From contig JAHDGF010000039.1 in NCBI GenBank assembly GCA_020627785.1, positions 3,275 to 47,030 of the forward strand: a DNA stretch of 43,756 nt, in the 5' to 3' direction. The position numbers and the translations under genes were made by a program. The stretch's first letter is position 1. The number at the start of each line of letters is the position of its first letter. A model generated the notes under the pieces. It did no database searches, was not told where the DNA came from, and saw only the letters and a list, made by a program, of their open reading frames with translations. Of the stretch, positions 10,001 through 18,380 are shown piece after piece. The stretch is from Saprospiraceae bacterium. Lineage in GTDB: Bacteria; Bacteroidota; Bacteroidia; Chitinophagales; Saprospiraceae.

Positions 10001-10112
10001 ACATATGAATGAGCGCATCATAGGTTGATTCTAGGGTGTAGAACATTGCAGAACCATGGAAGATGATCCCGAGAAGTAAAGCGATGATTAAGTATTTGTT
10101 CGTCTTTTTCAC
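7026..10112 (-). CDS. Large GT-C-like polytopic membrane protein with periplasmic extension
   Basis: The 1028-residue protein has many membrane segments in its first ~600 residues. An early loop carries YDALIHMFFGSHYAE (D32, H35), like the acidic first-loop motif of GT-C glycosyltransferases and of bacterial proteins labelled '6-pyruvoyl-tetrahydropterin synthase related'. Another membrane segment near 610-630 is followed by an NTF2-like region (about 640-760, from TKAVMAYFDHLDF) and beta-rich domains to the C-terminus. It probably uses a lipid-linked sugar donor, or otherwise handles a glycan at the membrane; this is inference from fold. The start is GTG at 10112-10110 with a TTTG-containing AT-rich stretch just upstream. 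It is the first gene of the four-gene operon, and the next gene overlaps by 4 bp. About 140 bp separates it from the lipoprotein gene upstream on the same strand. Confidence 0.65.
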   Translation of the reverse strand: MKKTNKYLIIALLLGIIFHGSAMFYTLESTYDALIHMFFGSHYAESWFEPWNYQWYTGFTVMSYPPLVHQSIGFLSLIGGLKFGMFTVALIGVVLFITGAYRYSFLLTSNKTVAGYTSILAAFSSSFVETLHVFGQLPSIIGISVLMHSLPEIYKWLRTGKVLFLVTSLALISVTVTSHHVTPIFGMIFFIFPLIGMAILDEAKDKLGAYSYIRIKHFFIYLWKLFPRIIGFGLMALDIIILCILPYWLNSKKNPISQVPIPHGSRDSFIEVGSSGLAFFLIPWGILLIILPFFFYRFYSKRLIFFGLSFTLLFVLGTGGTTPIPRMLLGETAFNILTLDRFTLWATIMAIPLFGEFVYRFSEGDLKQFIDNKLGAPYHRLIAGMMAGLMLITTIFTLSLNYFRPGQPEKINMLPIVNFLHQDQHDHWRYLTLGFGDQIAWLAAQSGALSVDGNYHSARRLPELTTRAVERLENSKFRGIEGLGSLQQFLTVPEKYNLKYVFSNDKFYDPMLYFCGWQRLSQLENGINVWEKLNVKPLSTILPIEDVERWQKTLWGTMPFCTVLFALFINLFARRNKFQEPWLELIEPKQIKIKTKRTFPKFLFTIQHLWGYLLAIIIIASIYRIYIFNQSQDSPTKAVMAYFDHLDFKQFEAAHQMIDPMEKLGIDQFMLEISVSDGLVNSYGKLDSLSATVLEQSDSLAIVKVDGLWISPLKNVPRHFKKTLVKRNNKWYIRHGKKETDLPPDQLYNKPSVLYHNQGRRKISTEQTYHEDVLKQPVLEILSARLVKKGKEYALIGEVQNIDNVPADVVLTGTLYDKNNKSLATYNSMYHLKHKLMPKEISSFKIEFQGVAWINNGDKIPETFNPDEFTPINLRNEPIKFNLQAAGNVSSHDLYKDMSINSVSITDKILEGSVFNGGMEEVTIPQLILSYYDVEKKLIWVDYEFIKDGVRQQRTRKFNVELENQMSVKVINEDMSNCYVNGLPNESISRKVIPQRKNHSPDEILQKLDLIGTKYLKIEIDNFVGNPK

Positions 10113-10254
10113 CTTGCGGTCAAACTGTACAGCAAGGTACTTAAGTAAGGGCAGGTAGGGTCTTGCTTTGGACCTGTGATGTGCCTCTAACTATGAGAAA
10201 TTACTTAATCTCAGTTTAGGAATAAGTAGATTAATTAGTTATGTCCGTGATGTC

Positions 10255-11190
10255 CTATTTTTCACCTCCTACTTGAAAAAGATAGTCAGATTCAGCGGCT
10301 AGATAGGCAAAGGATGCTTTGTTCCCATCATTCAATAATTTATCAAAATATCCATTGGCTCTAACGGTGTCCTTGGCTTGATATAGATTCCAATTTCCGA
10401 GCCCATAGAGGTGCGCATCATTCAATCCATCTTCATTCATTTCTTGGAGTTCGATCACAGAAAGTTCCCCTTTATAAAAGAGACACATTTGGTGATAGGT
10501 GAAGTTTTCAATGATGTTCATATCCTTTGTAATGGGCTCAAGGAGTGCTTTGGCTTCTTCGTCTCTGCCAAGTTCTTTTAAGGTCATATAGTACCAATGC
10601 GTTGCAGACACAATGTTGTCATCATTTTGATGTGTCTCAAATCTTTTTTCGTAAACTTTAGCCGCAGATCTTAAGTCTTGATTTAAATAGTGTGCCAGTC
10701 CCAAATGATACCAAATGTTTCCATGCAATGAAGATATCGGTGTATCCTTAGCGTTAGGAATGCCGTCAGGCTCCATCTGATCTTCTGTCCCTTTTATCAT
10801 CTGGCTAGCCAAGGTAAGGTCGCGGATGGCTTCGGAATATTTCTTGGTTGTAATGTATCTATGACCTCTGTGTCTAAGCATTCTTGCATCTTTTGGGAAT
10901 TGATTAATTCCTTTTGTGAATGCTTCAATAGCCTCGCTGTAATTACCTAAGTATGCAGCTCTTCGACCATACCAAATCAATGCATCTGCATCTTCTGGAT
11001 TTTCTTCATATTCTTTTTTTGCTTCCTCGTATTTTTTCTGTGCCTCCTTATTGTTGCCAGTGTTTTCAGTTACTGAAGTTGCCGCATCAACTACTGTTTC
11101 AGCAGCGGATGAATTTTCTTTGTTGGCATCGCCATTTTTGCATGCAAATGCTACAAAGCAAAGGGTAAAGATTGAGATAATATTTCTCAT
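10255..11190 (-). CDS. TPR lipoprotein linked to transhydrogenase genes
   Basis: The 311-residue protein has a type II signal peptide with lipobox VAFAC (lipidated C17) and an acidic, low-complexity linker to about residue 60. Degenerate tetratricopeptide repeats follow (for example PEDADALIWYGRRAAYLGNY and FPKDARMLRHRGHRYITTKK). It is probably attached to the periplasmic face or the outer membrane and mediates protein contacts; no enzyme motif is seen. ATG at 11190 lies 4 bp after the pntB stop, so it is co-transcribed with the transhydrogenase genes. That linkage is unexpected, since PntAB needs no known lipoprotein partner. It could be a Bacteroidota-specific accessory or simply a passenger. 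Confidence 0.75.
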   Translation of the reverse strand: MRNIISIFTLCFVAFACKNGDANKENSSAAETVVDAATSVTENTGNNKEAQKKYEEAKKEYEENPEDADALIWYGRRAAYLGNYSEAIEAFTKGINQFPKDARMLRHRGHRYITTKKYSEAIRDLTLASQMIKGTEDQMEPDGIPNAKDTPISSLHGNIWYHLGLAHYLNQDLRSAAKVYEKRFETHQNDDNIVSATHWYYMTLKELGRDEEAKALLEPITKDMNIIENFTYHQMCLFYKGELSVIELQEMNEDGLNDAHLYGLGNWNLYQAKDTVRANGYFDKLLNDGNKASFAYLAAESDYLFQVGGEK

Positions 11191-11194
11191 GAGT

Positions 11195-12589
11195 TTAAGA
11201 TTTTAAAAAGCCATTAATTTTGGAAACGCTATCCTTAGCATCCCCATATAACATGTTGGTATTTGGTTTGAAAAACAAAGGATTCTGGACCCCAGCATAA
11301 CCGGTCGCCATTGATCGCTTCATTACAATTACATTTTTTGCATCCCAGACTTCAATGACTGGCATTCCATAAATTGGAGAATTGGGATCATCGATGGCAC
11401 CCGGATTAACGATATCATTGGCACCGATCACTAAGACAAGGTCAGTCTCTTTAAGATCATCATTTATTTCTTCCATTTCTAGGACTATATCATAAGGAAC
11501 ATTTGCCTCAGCAAGCAAGACATTCATGTGACCAGGAAGTCTTCCTGCTACGGGATGAATTCCAAACTGTACCTCTTTTCCCGCTTTCTTTAATTGTTCT
11601 ACCAATTCAAAAACAGGGAACTGGGCTTTAGCGACTGCCATTCCGTATCCAGGAACAATAACAATCTTTTCCGCCTCTTCTACAAGGCCAGCTACTTCCT
11701 CATGATTCATTGCAGTCACTTCTCCGTTTATTTCTTTGGCAGGACCTGATGGCGCATCTCCAAAACCTCCAAAGATTACTGACCAAAAAGATCGGTTCAT
11801 GGCCTCACACATAATGATCGAAAGTATCGCACCGGATGAACCCACCAGGGCTCCAGTGACAATCAATAAATCATTTCCAAGCATAAATCCCGCCGCGGCA
11901 GCTGCCCATCCTGAGTAGGAATTCAACATAGAAACTACCACCGGCATGTCCGCACCACCAATGGCCATGACCAACATTACTCCTATGAAAAGTGAGATCG
12001 CAGTCATGATATATAAGTAGATCATTCCTTCCATTCCTGGCGCTTTCGCAAATAGAACCCCGAGTACAACGCAAGCAATGACCAATAATAAATTAATTAC
12101 GTGTCGTCCGGGATAGAGCAGAGGCTTTGATCTTATTTTACCATCCAATTTTCCCCAGGCCACAATCGAACCAGTAAAGGTAATTGCCCCGATAAATACA
12201 CCGATAAATATTTCTCCAACATGGATGTTGTGCTCGACACCAGTAAGTGCTTGGGTATGTGGATCAAGGAAAGAACCATAACCGACCAGTACTGCAGCCA
12301 ATCCAACAAAACTGTGAAGGATGGCTACCAGCTGCGGCATGGAGGTCATTTCTACTTTTCGTGCGACAAGAATTCCAATAACGGAAGCAATGGCTACGGC
12401 AATGATGATGTAAACATGACCACTGACACCTTCACCCAATACGGTAGAGATGATGGCAATGATCATTCCGGCAATCCCAAATAGAACACCACGCTTGGCG
12501 GATTCTTGAGATGAAAGACCTCCGAGACTTAAAATAAATAAGATACTCGCAAAGAGGTAGGATGCTAATTGTATTTGACTTGAGATCAT
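11195..12589 (-). CDS. pntB: NAD(P) transhydrogenase beta subunit PntB
   Basis: The 464-residue protein matches E. coli PntB in length and layout. Hydrophobic transmembrane helices fill residues 1 to about 285, and the NADP(H)-binding domain III follows with [39 protein letters not shown] and the C-terminal [14 protein letters not shown] segment. With PntA it couples hydride transfer from NADH to NADP+ to proton entry across the inner membrane, supplying NADPH. ATG at 12589 lies 3 bp after the pntA stop, so the two are co-translated. All signature motifs look intact. Confidence 0.96.
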   Translation of the reverse strand: MISSQIQLASYLFASILFILSLGGLSSQESAKRGVLFGIAGMIIAIISTVLGEGVSGHVYIIIAVAIASVIGILVARKVEMTSMPQLVAILHSFVGLAAVLVGYGSFLDPHTQALTGVEHNIHVGEIFIGVFIGAITFTGSIVAWGKLDGKIRSKPLLYPGRHVINLLLVIACVVLGVLFAKAPGMEGMIYLYIMTAISLFIGVMLVMAIGGADMPVVVSMLNSYSGWAAAAAGFMLGNDLLIVTGALVGSSGAILSIIMCEAMNRSFWSVIFGGFGDAPSGPAKEINGEVTAMNHEEVAGLVEEAEKIVIVPGYGMAVAKAQFPVFELVEQLKKAGKEVQFGIHPVAGRLPGHMNVLLAEANVPYDIVLEMEEINDDLKETDLVLVIGANDIVNPGAIDDPNSPIYGMPVIEVWDAKNVIVMKRSMATGYAGVQNPLFFKPNTNMLYGDAKDSVSKINGFLKS

Positions 12590-12592
12590 ATC

Positions 12593-14131
12593 TTATTTTC
12601 TAAACATTTTCAACATTCGATGCGTGACAACAAAACCACCAACGATATTTATACTTGCTACAAGAATGGCGATGAAGGCCAAAATTGTCATCGGATTAGA
12701 AAGGTCATTGCTAACCTGTAAGAGGCCACCGATGATGATGATTCCACTGATCGCATTGGTTACTGCCATCAATGGAGTATGTAGAGAATGTGATACATTC
12801 CAGATAACCTGCCAGCCTATAAAAACGGACAAAACAAAGACCGTGAGGTGTTGCATGAAATCACCCGGTGCAACCATTCCTAAAAAGTAAAGGAGGGCTC
12901 CAACGATGGTTAAGGTGGTTATCAGTTTTCTGGTTTTTCTTCTGCTGAGCTCTTCTTCTGAAATTGGTTCTGGAGCTGCTACTTCTTCCACTGGAGCAGC
13001 TGCTCGTTGAGGACTCACGGGCAGCGGTTCAGGCGGCCAATTAACCTTTCCATTATGTGTAACCATTGCTCTTGATACAACGGCATCTTCCATATTAATA
13101 TTAAAATTCTCGGCCTTGCCCATGTCATCGAGGAGGTGACATAGGTTGTTTCCATAAAGCTGAGATGCTTGCGCCGGCAACTGGTCCAATTTCCCTATAA
13201 TGGTTACTCCATTATCTGTTGTGTATATCTCACCGTCCCTTGTCTGCGTACAGTTTCCTCCGGTAGACGCTGCCAGATCAACGATTACTGATCCTGGTTT
13301 CATCGCCTCGACATGATAATCTAGAATCAATTTTGGCGCTTCTCTTCCTGGTATTTGAGCAGTAGTGATGATGATATCGACTTCTTTCGCTTGCTCTTTA
13401 AATAAGGCCATTTCCGCCTCAATAAAAGCAGGAGACATAACCTTAGAATATCCAGAACTTGTCGAACCATCCTCATCAATCTCTACGGTGAGGAAATTCG
13501 CACCCATACTTTCGATCTGTTCTGCCACTTCTTTTCTTGTGTCAAAAGCCCGGACAATGGCACCCAGCGAACGTGCAGTTCCTATTGCAGCAAGTCCGGC
13601 TACACCTGCACCGATGACCAGTACTTTGGCTGGATCAACCTTTCCTGCAGCGGTAATCTGCCCATTGAGAAAACGACCAAAATGGTTGGCGCCTTCAATG
13701 ACAGATCGGTATCCTGCAATGTTGGCCATGGAGGAAAGGACATCCATTTTCTGCGCTCGAGAGATTCGTGGGATTGCATCCATGGCTATGGCATTGATCC
13801 CTTTGGCGGCCAGTTTATCTAATAACTTTGGATTGCTTGCTGGTCTTAAATAGGAGAGCATCACCTGATCTTTATGCATAAGATCAATTTCAGCCTCGTT
13901 GGGAGGCTGCACCTTAAGTATAAGATCCGAAGTTTCATAGACCCGAGCGGCCGTCTGTACTATATGAGCTCCTGCCTTTTCAAATTCCCTATCTTGGATG
14001 TTGGCTTTCTCGCCAGCTCCACTTTCTATGAAAACTTTGAAGCCTTGTTTGCGTAAGCGAAGAACTGTTTTTGGCGTTGCGCCCACCCTTAGCTCTCCGT
14101 CAGAAATTTCTTTTGGTATGCCTACTTTCAT
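12593..14131 (-). CDS. pntA: NAD(P) transhydrogenase alpha subunit PntA (fused form)
   Basis: The 512-residue protein combines the soluble NAD(H)-binding domain I with the short membrane domain in one chain, as in E. coli (about 510 residues). Some bacteria split these into PntAA and PntAB. Visible features: the N-terminal [16 protein letters not shown] motif, the dinucleotide fold [17 protein letters not shown] at 174-190 followed by D197 in RAFDTRKEV, a Pro/Glu-rich linker at about 375-400, and four C-terminal membrane segments ending with a VVTHRML tail. It heads the operon pntA-pntB-lipoprotein. ATG at 14131; the promoter must lie in the 14132-14292 spacer shared with the divergent peptidase gene. 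Confidence 0.96.
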   Translation of the reverse strand: MKVGIPKEISDGELRVGATPKTVLRLRKQGFKVFIESGAGEKANIQDREFEKAGAHIVQTAARVYETSDLILKVQPPNEAEIDLMHKDQVMLSYLRPASNPKLLDKLAAKGINAIAMDAIPRISRAQKMDVLSSMANIAGYRSVIEGANHFGRFLNGQITAAGKVDPAKVLVIGAGVAGLAAIGTARSLGAIVRAFDTRKEVAEQIESMGANFLTVEIDEDGSTSSGYSKVMSPAFIEAEMALFKEQAKEVDIIITTAQIPGREAPKLILDYHVEAMKPGSVIVDLAASTGGNCTQTRDGEIYTTDNGVTIIGKLDQLPAQASQLYGNNLCHLLDDMGKAENFNINMEDAVVSRAMVTHNGKVNWPPEPLPVSPQRAAAPVEEVAAPEPISEEELSRRKTRKLITTLTIVGALLYFLGMVAPGDFMQHLTVFVLSVFIGWQVIWNVSHSLHTPLMAVTNAISGIIIIGGLLQVSNDLSNPMTILAFIAILVASINIVGGFVVTHRMLKMFRK

Positions 14132-14292
14132 TCTATTGTATGTTTGAAATTCAATCAGCGAATAAACAAATTAGAAAAACTATGCATATATCGGGTTTCT
14201 AAGGAAGAAATTTGATTTTGCAGGGAAGGAATTTAGGATTATGTGTAAGAGAGATTTTAGACTCGGATGAATTTAGATTTTCGTTGGCTAGA

Positions 14293-16836
14293 ATGGGTAA
14301 TTTTCTTATTTTAATGGTTGTTTTATATTTGCTATTTAAGATTAAACAAGACTATTTGAAATTTCTTCAGCGCATATCATTATTTTTTGCTGGGTTTTTA
14401 TTCTTTAGTTCCGCGATCCTTGGACAGGATCAAAGTTACACCCCCAAGCAATTAGAAGAAAAAATTACAGCCAGGCTAATAGAAACCCAAAGCACTTTGA
14501 TCTGGGAAGAAGAAGATGAAAGGACCGTTTATAGTGCCTTAATTCATAGTGATTCAGTAGCAGCCATTGGCTATCAACCTGCTGGTTATTTAGGTTTGCG
14601 ATCAAAAATGCATACCATAGATTTGAGTGAAGAGTCTTGGGCTTCATCAAGGGATCAACTTATCGATTATATTATTGAGCGAACCAATGAATTGAACGAA
14701 GGAAATTACAATCGAAATGATTTGTTAGTATTTGCGCCAAGCAAAAAAACACCTAACTTTTACATCAAGATATGGAATCTTGAAATTGTAGAAGAACTTA
14801 GGAATCTTCCTGAAATTCGATATTTACATCCCACCGGATATACCATAAACTCCACTGAGATCAGGAGTGGGGAAGGTTGTAGTGACTATAGTTCTACGCT
14901 TGATGCTGCAGATTATACCTCAATAACACCGACAGCCATTCAGTCTTGGCACCACTTTGAACACAACATCGATGTGGCCTGGACTAAGTGCGATCAAGGA
15001 GAAGACATCTGGATTGCTTTGATGGATACGGGTGTATCTGATGATAATCCTAAGTTTAATGCAGAATGGAGCGAAGGACAGTCAGCGGGTCGAGTCATAG
15101 AAAAAAATGATTTTTACATCAATGATGGATGGGATGATAAATGTGGCCATGGTACAGCGATGGGAGGATTGATTGCAGCTCCAAGGGGAACCAGTGATAG
15201 TCCTGCAGGCGCCGCATACCGAGCGAATATGATCAGTTACCGAGTGACCAATGATGTGAGAATAAATACAACGGATGAGATAAACGGGTTAGGCACTGCA
15301 TTAACAGATGCGGGAGATGATGCAAGAGTAGATATCATCAGTGTTTCTTTAGGAGATATATTTACTTCTGGCCCTGTGGAAGATGGAGTCATTTATGCAC
15401 ATAATCTGGGGAAACTCATTTTTGCAGCAGCGGGTACATCTACAACGTTCCTAAACTGGTATGGCGTAATTTTTCCAGCCAACATGCCAGAAACTGTTGC
15501 CGTAACCGGAGCAATTGAGGGAACCAATTTTACCCGTTGCGCTAATTGTCATGATGGCAATGAGGTAGATTTTGTGGTCTACATGGAAAGAGGATCTGGT
15601 AATAATGCCATCACTACGACCGACGATAATACAGCAGGAAGTTACAGAGGTTACGTCGGAGGTTCTTCAGCAGCTACCGCTACGATGGCTGGTGTTGCTG
15701 CGATGGTATGGGATAATAATCCCACCTACAATAAAGATCAAATCATCAATCGATTAATTCAAACCTCCAGTAACTATCCAGACCGGGATAGCGACTTTGG
15801 ATGGGGTGCAGTAGATGCTTCATTAGCGGTCGATACTACCTTTAATATTCCGTGTTCTGCTGCCATTAGCAACCAAGTAAATATGGAGATTCTGAACATT
15901 ACCTTTCCTCCCATTGGAGATACGGGTAGTGAAGCAGAGTGGGTTCTAACCTTTGGTTCACAATCATTTTATTTTGAAGTACCGGTCGGTGGAGCTACAG
16001 GTAATCCACAGAGTTTTATTAATCAAGCCATCTGTGGTTCTATCATTCCAATCAATATTGACTTAGGAGAATCTACCTGTGGACAAGACTTATTATCATT
16101 GTTTGTTGAGTCCTATGAAGATGATTCTGTGGTTAGTAATTGTTCTTTTAATACCGGATTATTAATCAATGATGATGACCATCTATTTTCAGAAACTTTA
16201 GATGTTTCGCTTGGCGCAAATTCATTTACGCATACTTCATCTGCAGGAACTTTTACGATTGAATACATTCTTTATTGTCAGCCACTTTTGGTTGCTGGTA
16301 TTGTGGATGATTCTCCAGCCTGTCCAGGTGATGACATAAACTTTGTTGCAACTCCAAGTGGCGAAACCAATTATGAGTTTTTCTTAGATATCAACGCGGA
16401 TGGGATGTTAGATTCTGGGGAAAGTCTTCAATCTGGTACTTCTACAACTTATGTCAATAATTCGTTGATGAATGGAGACATCATCGGACTTTTAGTTACT
16501 GACGCCAATGGTTGTACCAACATATCAACGACCACAGTTTATGTTAGTCCCACTAATTATTCCGGAGCCAATGCATTAACAGGCATTGAAAGTGGCATCG
16601 CTGATTATGAAACGGATGGGGTCATTGAATCCACCCAGATCATTCAAGCCACAGCGATCGTTGATTATGATTCTGGAATTGAAGTCAACCTCCTTCCAGG
16701 ATTCCAAACAAATAATGGTTGTGAATTTATGGCCTTCATTGATGGATGTAATGGAGGAGCCGGCGGATTGAATTTGGATGATAATGGAGGAGCGTCTAAA
16801 ATAGGAATTGAACAAGCGCTTGAAGACAAAAAATAA
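14293..16836 (+). CDS. Secreted subtilisin-family (S8) serine peptidase
   Basis: The protein is 847 residues from ATG 14293. Earlier in-frame TTG codons (from 14212) would add an unlikely leader, and another ATG lies at 14314. A hydrophobic N-terminus ends ...SSAILGQ, consistent with signal peptidase cleavage. A prodomain-like region follows, then the S8 domain with the complete triad: D245 in ALMDTGV, H286 in CGHGTAM and S459 in GGSSAATA. C-terminal beta-sandwich regions follow. Near the end (about 775-825) is a repeating-strand segment ending LLPGF...GCEFMAFIDGC, like the '3-coathanger' / GCX-type C-terminal domains of Bacteroidota exoproteins. Here a Gly/Asn-rich tail of about 28 residues follows the Cys. 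Role: extracellular or surface proteolysis. Divergent from pntA. Confidence 0.85.
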   Translation: MGNFLILMVVLYLLFKIKQDYLKFLQRISLFFAGFLFFSSAILGQDQSYTPKQLEEKITARLIETQSTLIWEEEDERTVYSALIHSDSVAAIGYQPAGYLGLRSKMHTIDLSEESWASSRDQLIDYIIERTNELNEGNYNRNDLLVFAPSKKTPNFYIKIWNLEIVEELRNLPEIRYLHPTGYTINSTEIRSGEGCSDYSSTLDAADYTSITPTAIQSWHHFEHNIDVAWTKCDQGEDIWIALMDTGVSDDNPKFNAEWSEGQSAGRVIEKNDFYINDGWDDKCGHGTAMGGLIAAPRGTSDSPAGAAYRANMISYRVTNDVRINTTDEINGLGTALTDAGDDARVDIISVSLGDIFTSGPVEDGVIYAHNLGKLIFAAAGTSTTFLNWYGVIFPANMPETVAVTGAIEGTNFTRCANCHDGNEVDFVVYMERGSGNNAITTTDDNTAGSYRGYVGGSSAATATMAGVAAMVWDNNPTYNKDQIINRLIQTSSNYPDRDSDFGWGAVDASLAVDTTFNIPCSAAISNQVNMEILNITFPPIGDTGSEAEWVLTFGSQSFYFEVPVGGATGNPQSFINQAICGSIIPINIDLGESTCGQDLLSLFVESYEDDSVVSNCSFNTGLLINDDDHLFSETLDVSLGANSFTHTSSAGTFTIEYILYCQPLLVAGIVDDSPACPGDDINFVATPSGETNYEFFLDINADGMLDSGESLQSGTSTTYVNNSLMNGDIIGLLVTDANGCTNISTTTVYVSPTNYSGANALTGIESGIADYETDGVIESTQIIQATAIVDYDSGIEVNLLPGFQTNNGCEFMAFIDGCNGGAGGLNLDDNGGASKIGIEQALEDKK

Positions 16837-16866
16837 GGGCATTCGCTTACCTATGAGGCCTAGGTT

Positions 16867-17178
16867 TTAATAGTCTTTAGGTGTATCGTGAAAAAGTCTA
16901 AAGTTATCAGAGTAAGGGATTTTAGACTCTTTTGATTGCCTCAAATAGTCTGTAGAAATAACCTTGAGAGCGCCCTCATCGACAAACCCACAACATTTAG
17001 ATATATTATCATAAACAAATCCATTAGAAAAGGCGTCGTAAACTCTAAGGGGGAATAACTTATTGAGATTAACAATAATAAGATTTACTTTTTGTTTGTC
17101 TGATTTAGATAAATAAATTAAGTGATCGCACGAGCTAGAATATTTCTTGATTAATTCTTGAAATTCATGAGTTTTCAA
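16867..17178 (-). CDS. Small unknown protein, probably expressed as a -1 frameshift extension
   Basis: 103 residues if it begins at the TTG at 17178. There is no in-frame ATG anywhere in this reading frame, including internally. The frame is open further upstream and runs without a stop back to the A9-G run at 17220-17229 inside the end of the preceding gene, where it is the -1 frame (see the site at 17220-17226). A frameshift there would make it the C-terminal half (117 residues) of a 235-residue fusion. No recognised domain; it is mixed alpha/beta with a CC pair (SKCCGF). It is convergent with the peptidase gene, 30 bp away. Independent translation from TTG remains possible because other genes here use TTG. 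Confidence 0.5.
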   Translation of the reverse strand: MKTHEFQELIKKYSSSCDHLIYLSKSDKQKVNLIIVNLNKLFPLRVYDAFSNGFVYDNISKCCGFVDEGALKVISTDYLRQSKESKIPYSDNFRLFHDTPKDY

Positions 17179-17213
17179 GTCAACTAAGCTGTCTCTAATG
17201 TTTTTTGGTACGT

Positions 17214-17573
17214 CTAATTCTTTTTTTTTACATGACGGATTTCTATTCCGATAATCTCCTGCTGTAATCTTTCTGAAAAATTATAAGCATCTATAATGTC
17301 GCCAAAATCAGGAGAATATAAAACTACAGTATTGCCTTTGTAATTTATGTTATCTAATTTAATTTCGCCTTTATTGAATTTGTCTTTTAAAATCTCAGAT
17401 AAAATAATCTCGTCTTTTGAGAACTCGCCAGAATTATAATGGCCGTATTTTTGGTCGATTCGATTAAATGAGTTTTCAATTCGATTTATAGCGTTTTTAG
17501 ACTTTCCATTATAAAACAAAGTTGTCGACCCCATTGTAATTGCCAGTAAATAAAGTAAGGTATTTATTTTCAT
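17214..17573 (-). CDS. Small secreted or membrane-anchored unknown protein
   Basis: 119 residues from ATG 17573: MKINTLLYLLAITMGSTTLF is a signal peptide or anchor, followed by a polar, Asn/Lys/Asp-rich region. A longer start (TTG 17594) was rejected because ATG 17573 overlaps the stop of the preceding gene by exactly 4 bp (ATGA), the usual coupling geometry. The last codons are GTA AAA AAA AAG AAT TAG, which place a slippery heptamer two codons before the stop. I recognise no family. It is the middle gene of a three-gene cluster, and both neighbours are also small and unknown. Confidence 0.65.
   Translation of the reverse strand: MKINTLLYLLAITMGSTTLFYNGKSKNAINRIENSFNRIDQKYGHYNSGEFSKDEIILSEILKDKFNKGEIKLDNINYKGNTVVLYSPDFGDIIDAYNFSERLQQEIIGIEIRHVKKKN
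17220..17226 (-). promoter_or_regulatory. Candidate -1 ribosomal frameshift site (A AAA AAG)
   Basis: On the minus strand the zero frame reads GTA AAA AAA AAG AAT TAG, so A AAA AAG is in the X XXY YYZ phase used by dnaX and several insertion sequences. Slipping back one base enters the open frame that encodes the 16867-17178 product. About 40 bases downstream a 7-bp inverted repeat (CTTGAAA ... TTTCAAG, 9-base loop) could act as a stimulator, though it is weak and far away. I see no clear upstream Shine-Dalgarno-like stimulator. The nine-A run could equally be a site of transcriptional slippage, phase variation or a homopolymer sequencing error. Confidence 0.5.
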
Positions 17574-17920
17574 TGATTTAAGGTTTCGACACAATCAAAA
17601 ATCTTTTGTCTATCTATATCTGTTAATCGTTCAGTAATTAATTCTAGGCATTGCTTTCCAGTAACATAACCTTTATTGTTTAAACAGTCAAACAATCGTT
17701 GATCAGCAATCGTTTTGTCAGAATCACATCTTTCTAGTAGTCTCTCGACTCCCTCTATTTGAGACTGTATTGATTCTAATTTATTATTGCAGCTTGATAC
17801 GCAAGATCTACAAAACATAAACATACTAAAAATCATAGCCCAACTGAAAAAATTGTTCTTAGGTCCGTTATCCTCGAACCACTCTATGATGGTTTGTATT
17901 AGTCCTTTTTTTTGTCCCAT
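17570..17920 (-). CDS. Small membrane protein of unknown function
   Basis: 116 residues with a short cytosolic N-terminus (MGQKKGLIQTIIEWFEDNG), one membrane segment around 24-40 that ends in Cys residues (FMFCRSCVSSC), then a charged helical stretch (KLESIQSQIEGVERLLERCD) likely to form a coiled coil, with more Cys residues near the C-terminus. No recognised family. ATG at 17920. It is the first gene of the three-gene small-protein cluster, coupled by a 4-bp overlap to the next. No relationship to the flanking housekeeping genes is apparent, so the cluster looks accessory. Confidence 0.6.
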   Translation of the reverse strand: MGQKKGLIQTIIEWFEDNGPKNNFFSWAMIFSMFMFCRSCVSSCNNKLESIQSQIEGVERLLERCDSDKTIADQRLFDCLNNKGYVTGKQCLELITERLTDIDRQKIFDCVETLNQ

Positions 17921-18184
17921 TGGTTATTCATGTAAATATAAGTCACAAATACCTAGTAATCAATAATTTAGGGGTGTTTTTGAAGGTTGTTTGCTGTAAA
18001 AAATCAGCGTAAAAACTGGGTCTATTTTTCATGATTCAAAACTGCCTTTACTTAAGTGTTTCGTTGCTATCTATCTTTTTACTTCATACAAAAGAGGTAT
18101 CAGTTCTCGCTATATAGCTATTTATCAGATTAACATTTAGGTTTTTATGTAAATGAGGCAACTTTCAGATTTAATAATAGAGAT

Positions 18185-18315
18185 ATGAGCGAAGGTTCAA
18201 GAATCGAGGTTACATTAGCTAATTAAAATAAATCTAAGTTGGATTGAACTTATCCAAAGAAGAAAGAGAAGCACTTGAAAAAAGAGCAATATTAGGATTC
18301 CTGAAAAGGATGTAA
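18185..18315 (+). pseudogene. Decayed remnant of a small gene
   Basis: ATG at 18185 opens a 14-codon frame (MSEGSRIEVTLAN, stop). A different frame at 18250-18315 reads LSKEEREALEKRAILGFLKR before a stop. Together they resemble the start of short Bacteroidota proteins that begin with an 'IEVTLSKEERxALEKRA'-type helix, interrupted by roughly 25-30 bases of frame-breaking sequence. The rest of the gap 17921-18184 is AT-rich, and I see no gene in it apart from presumed promoters for the minus-strand cluster. Low confidence, based on the pattern of interrupted coding sense. Confidence 0.35.
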
Positions 18316-18380
18316 GATTGCTATGTGGATTTATTTCGCATCTAGCAAAAGCCATTAACCATGAGCATGAAATAAGGCAC

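Noticed and set aside
17179..17220. A simple overlapping gene starting within the end of the 17214-17573 gene.
   Set aside because: No ATG or GTG exists in that frame near a plausible start; TTG 17178 is the only candidate, so frameshifting is at least as likely and was reported.
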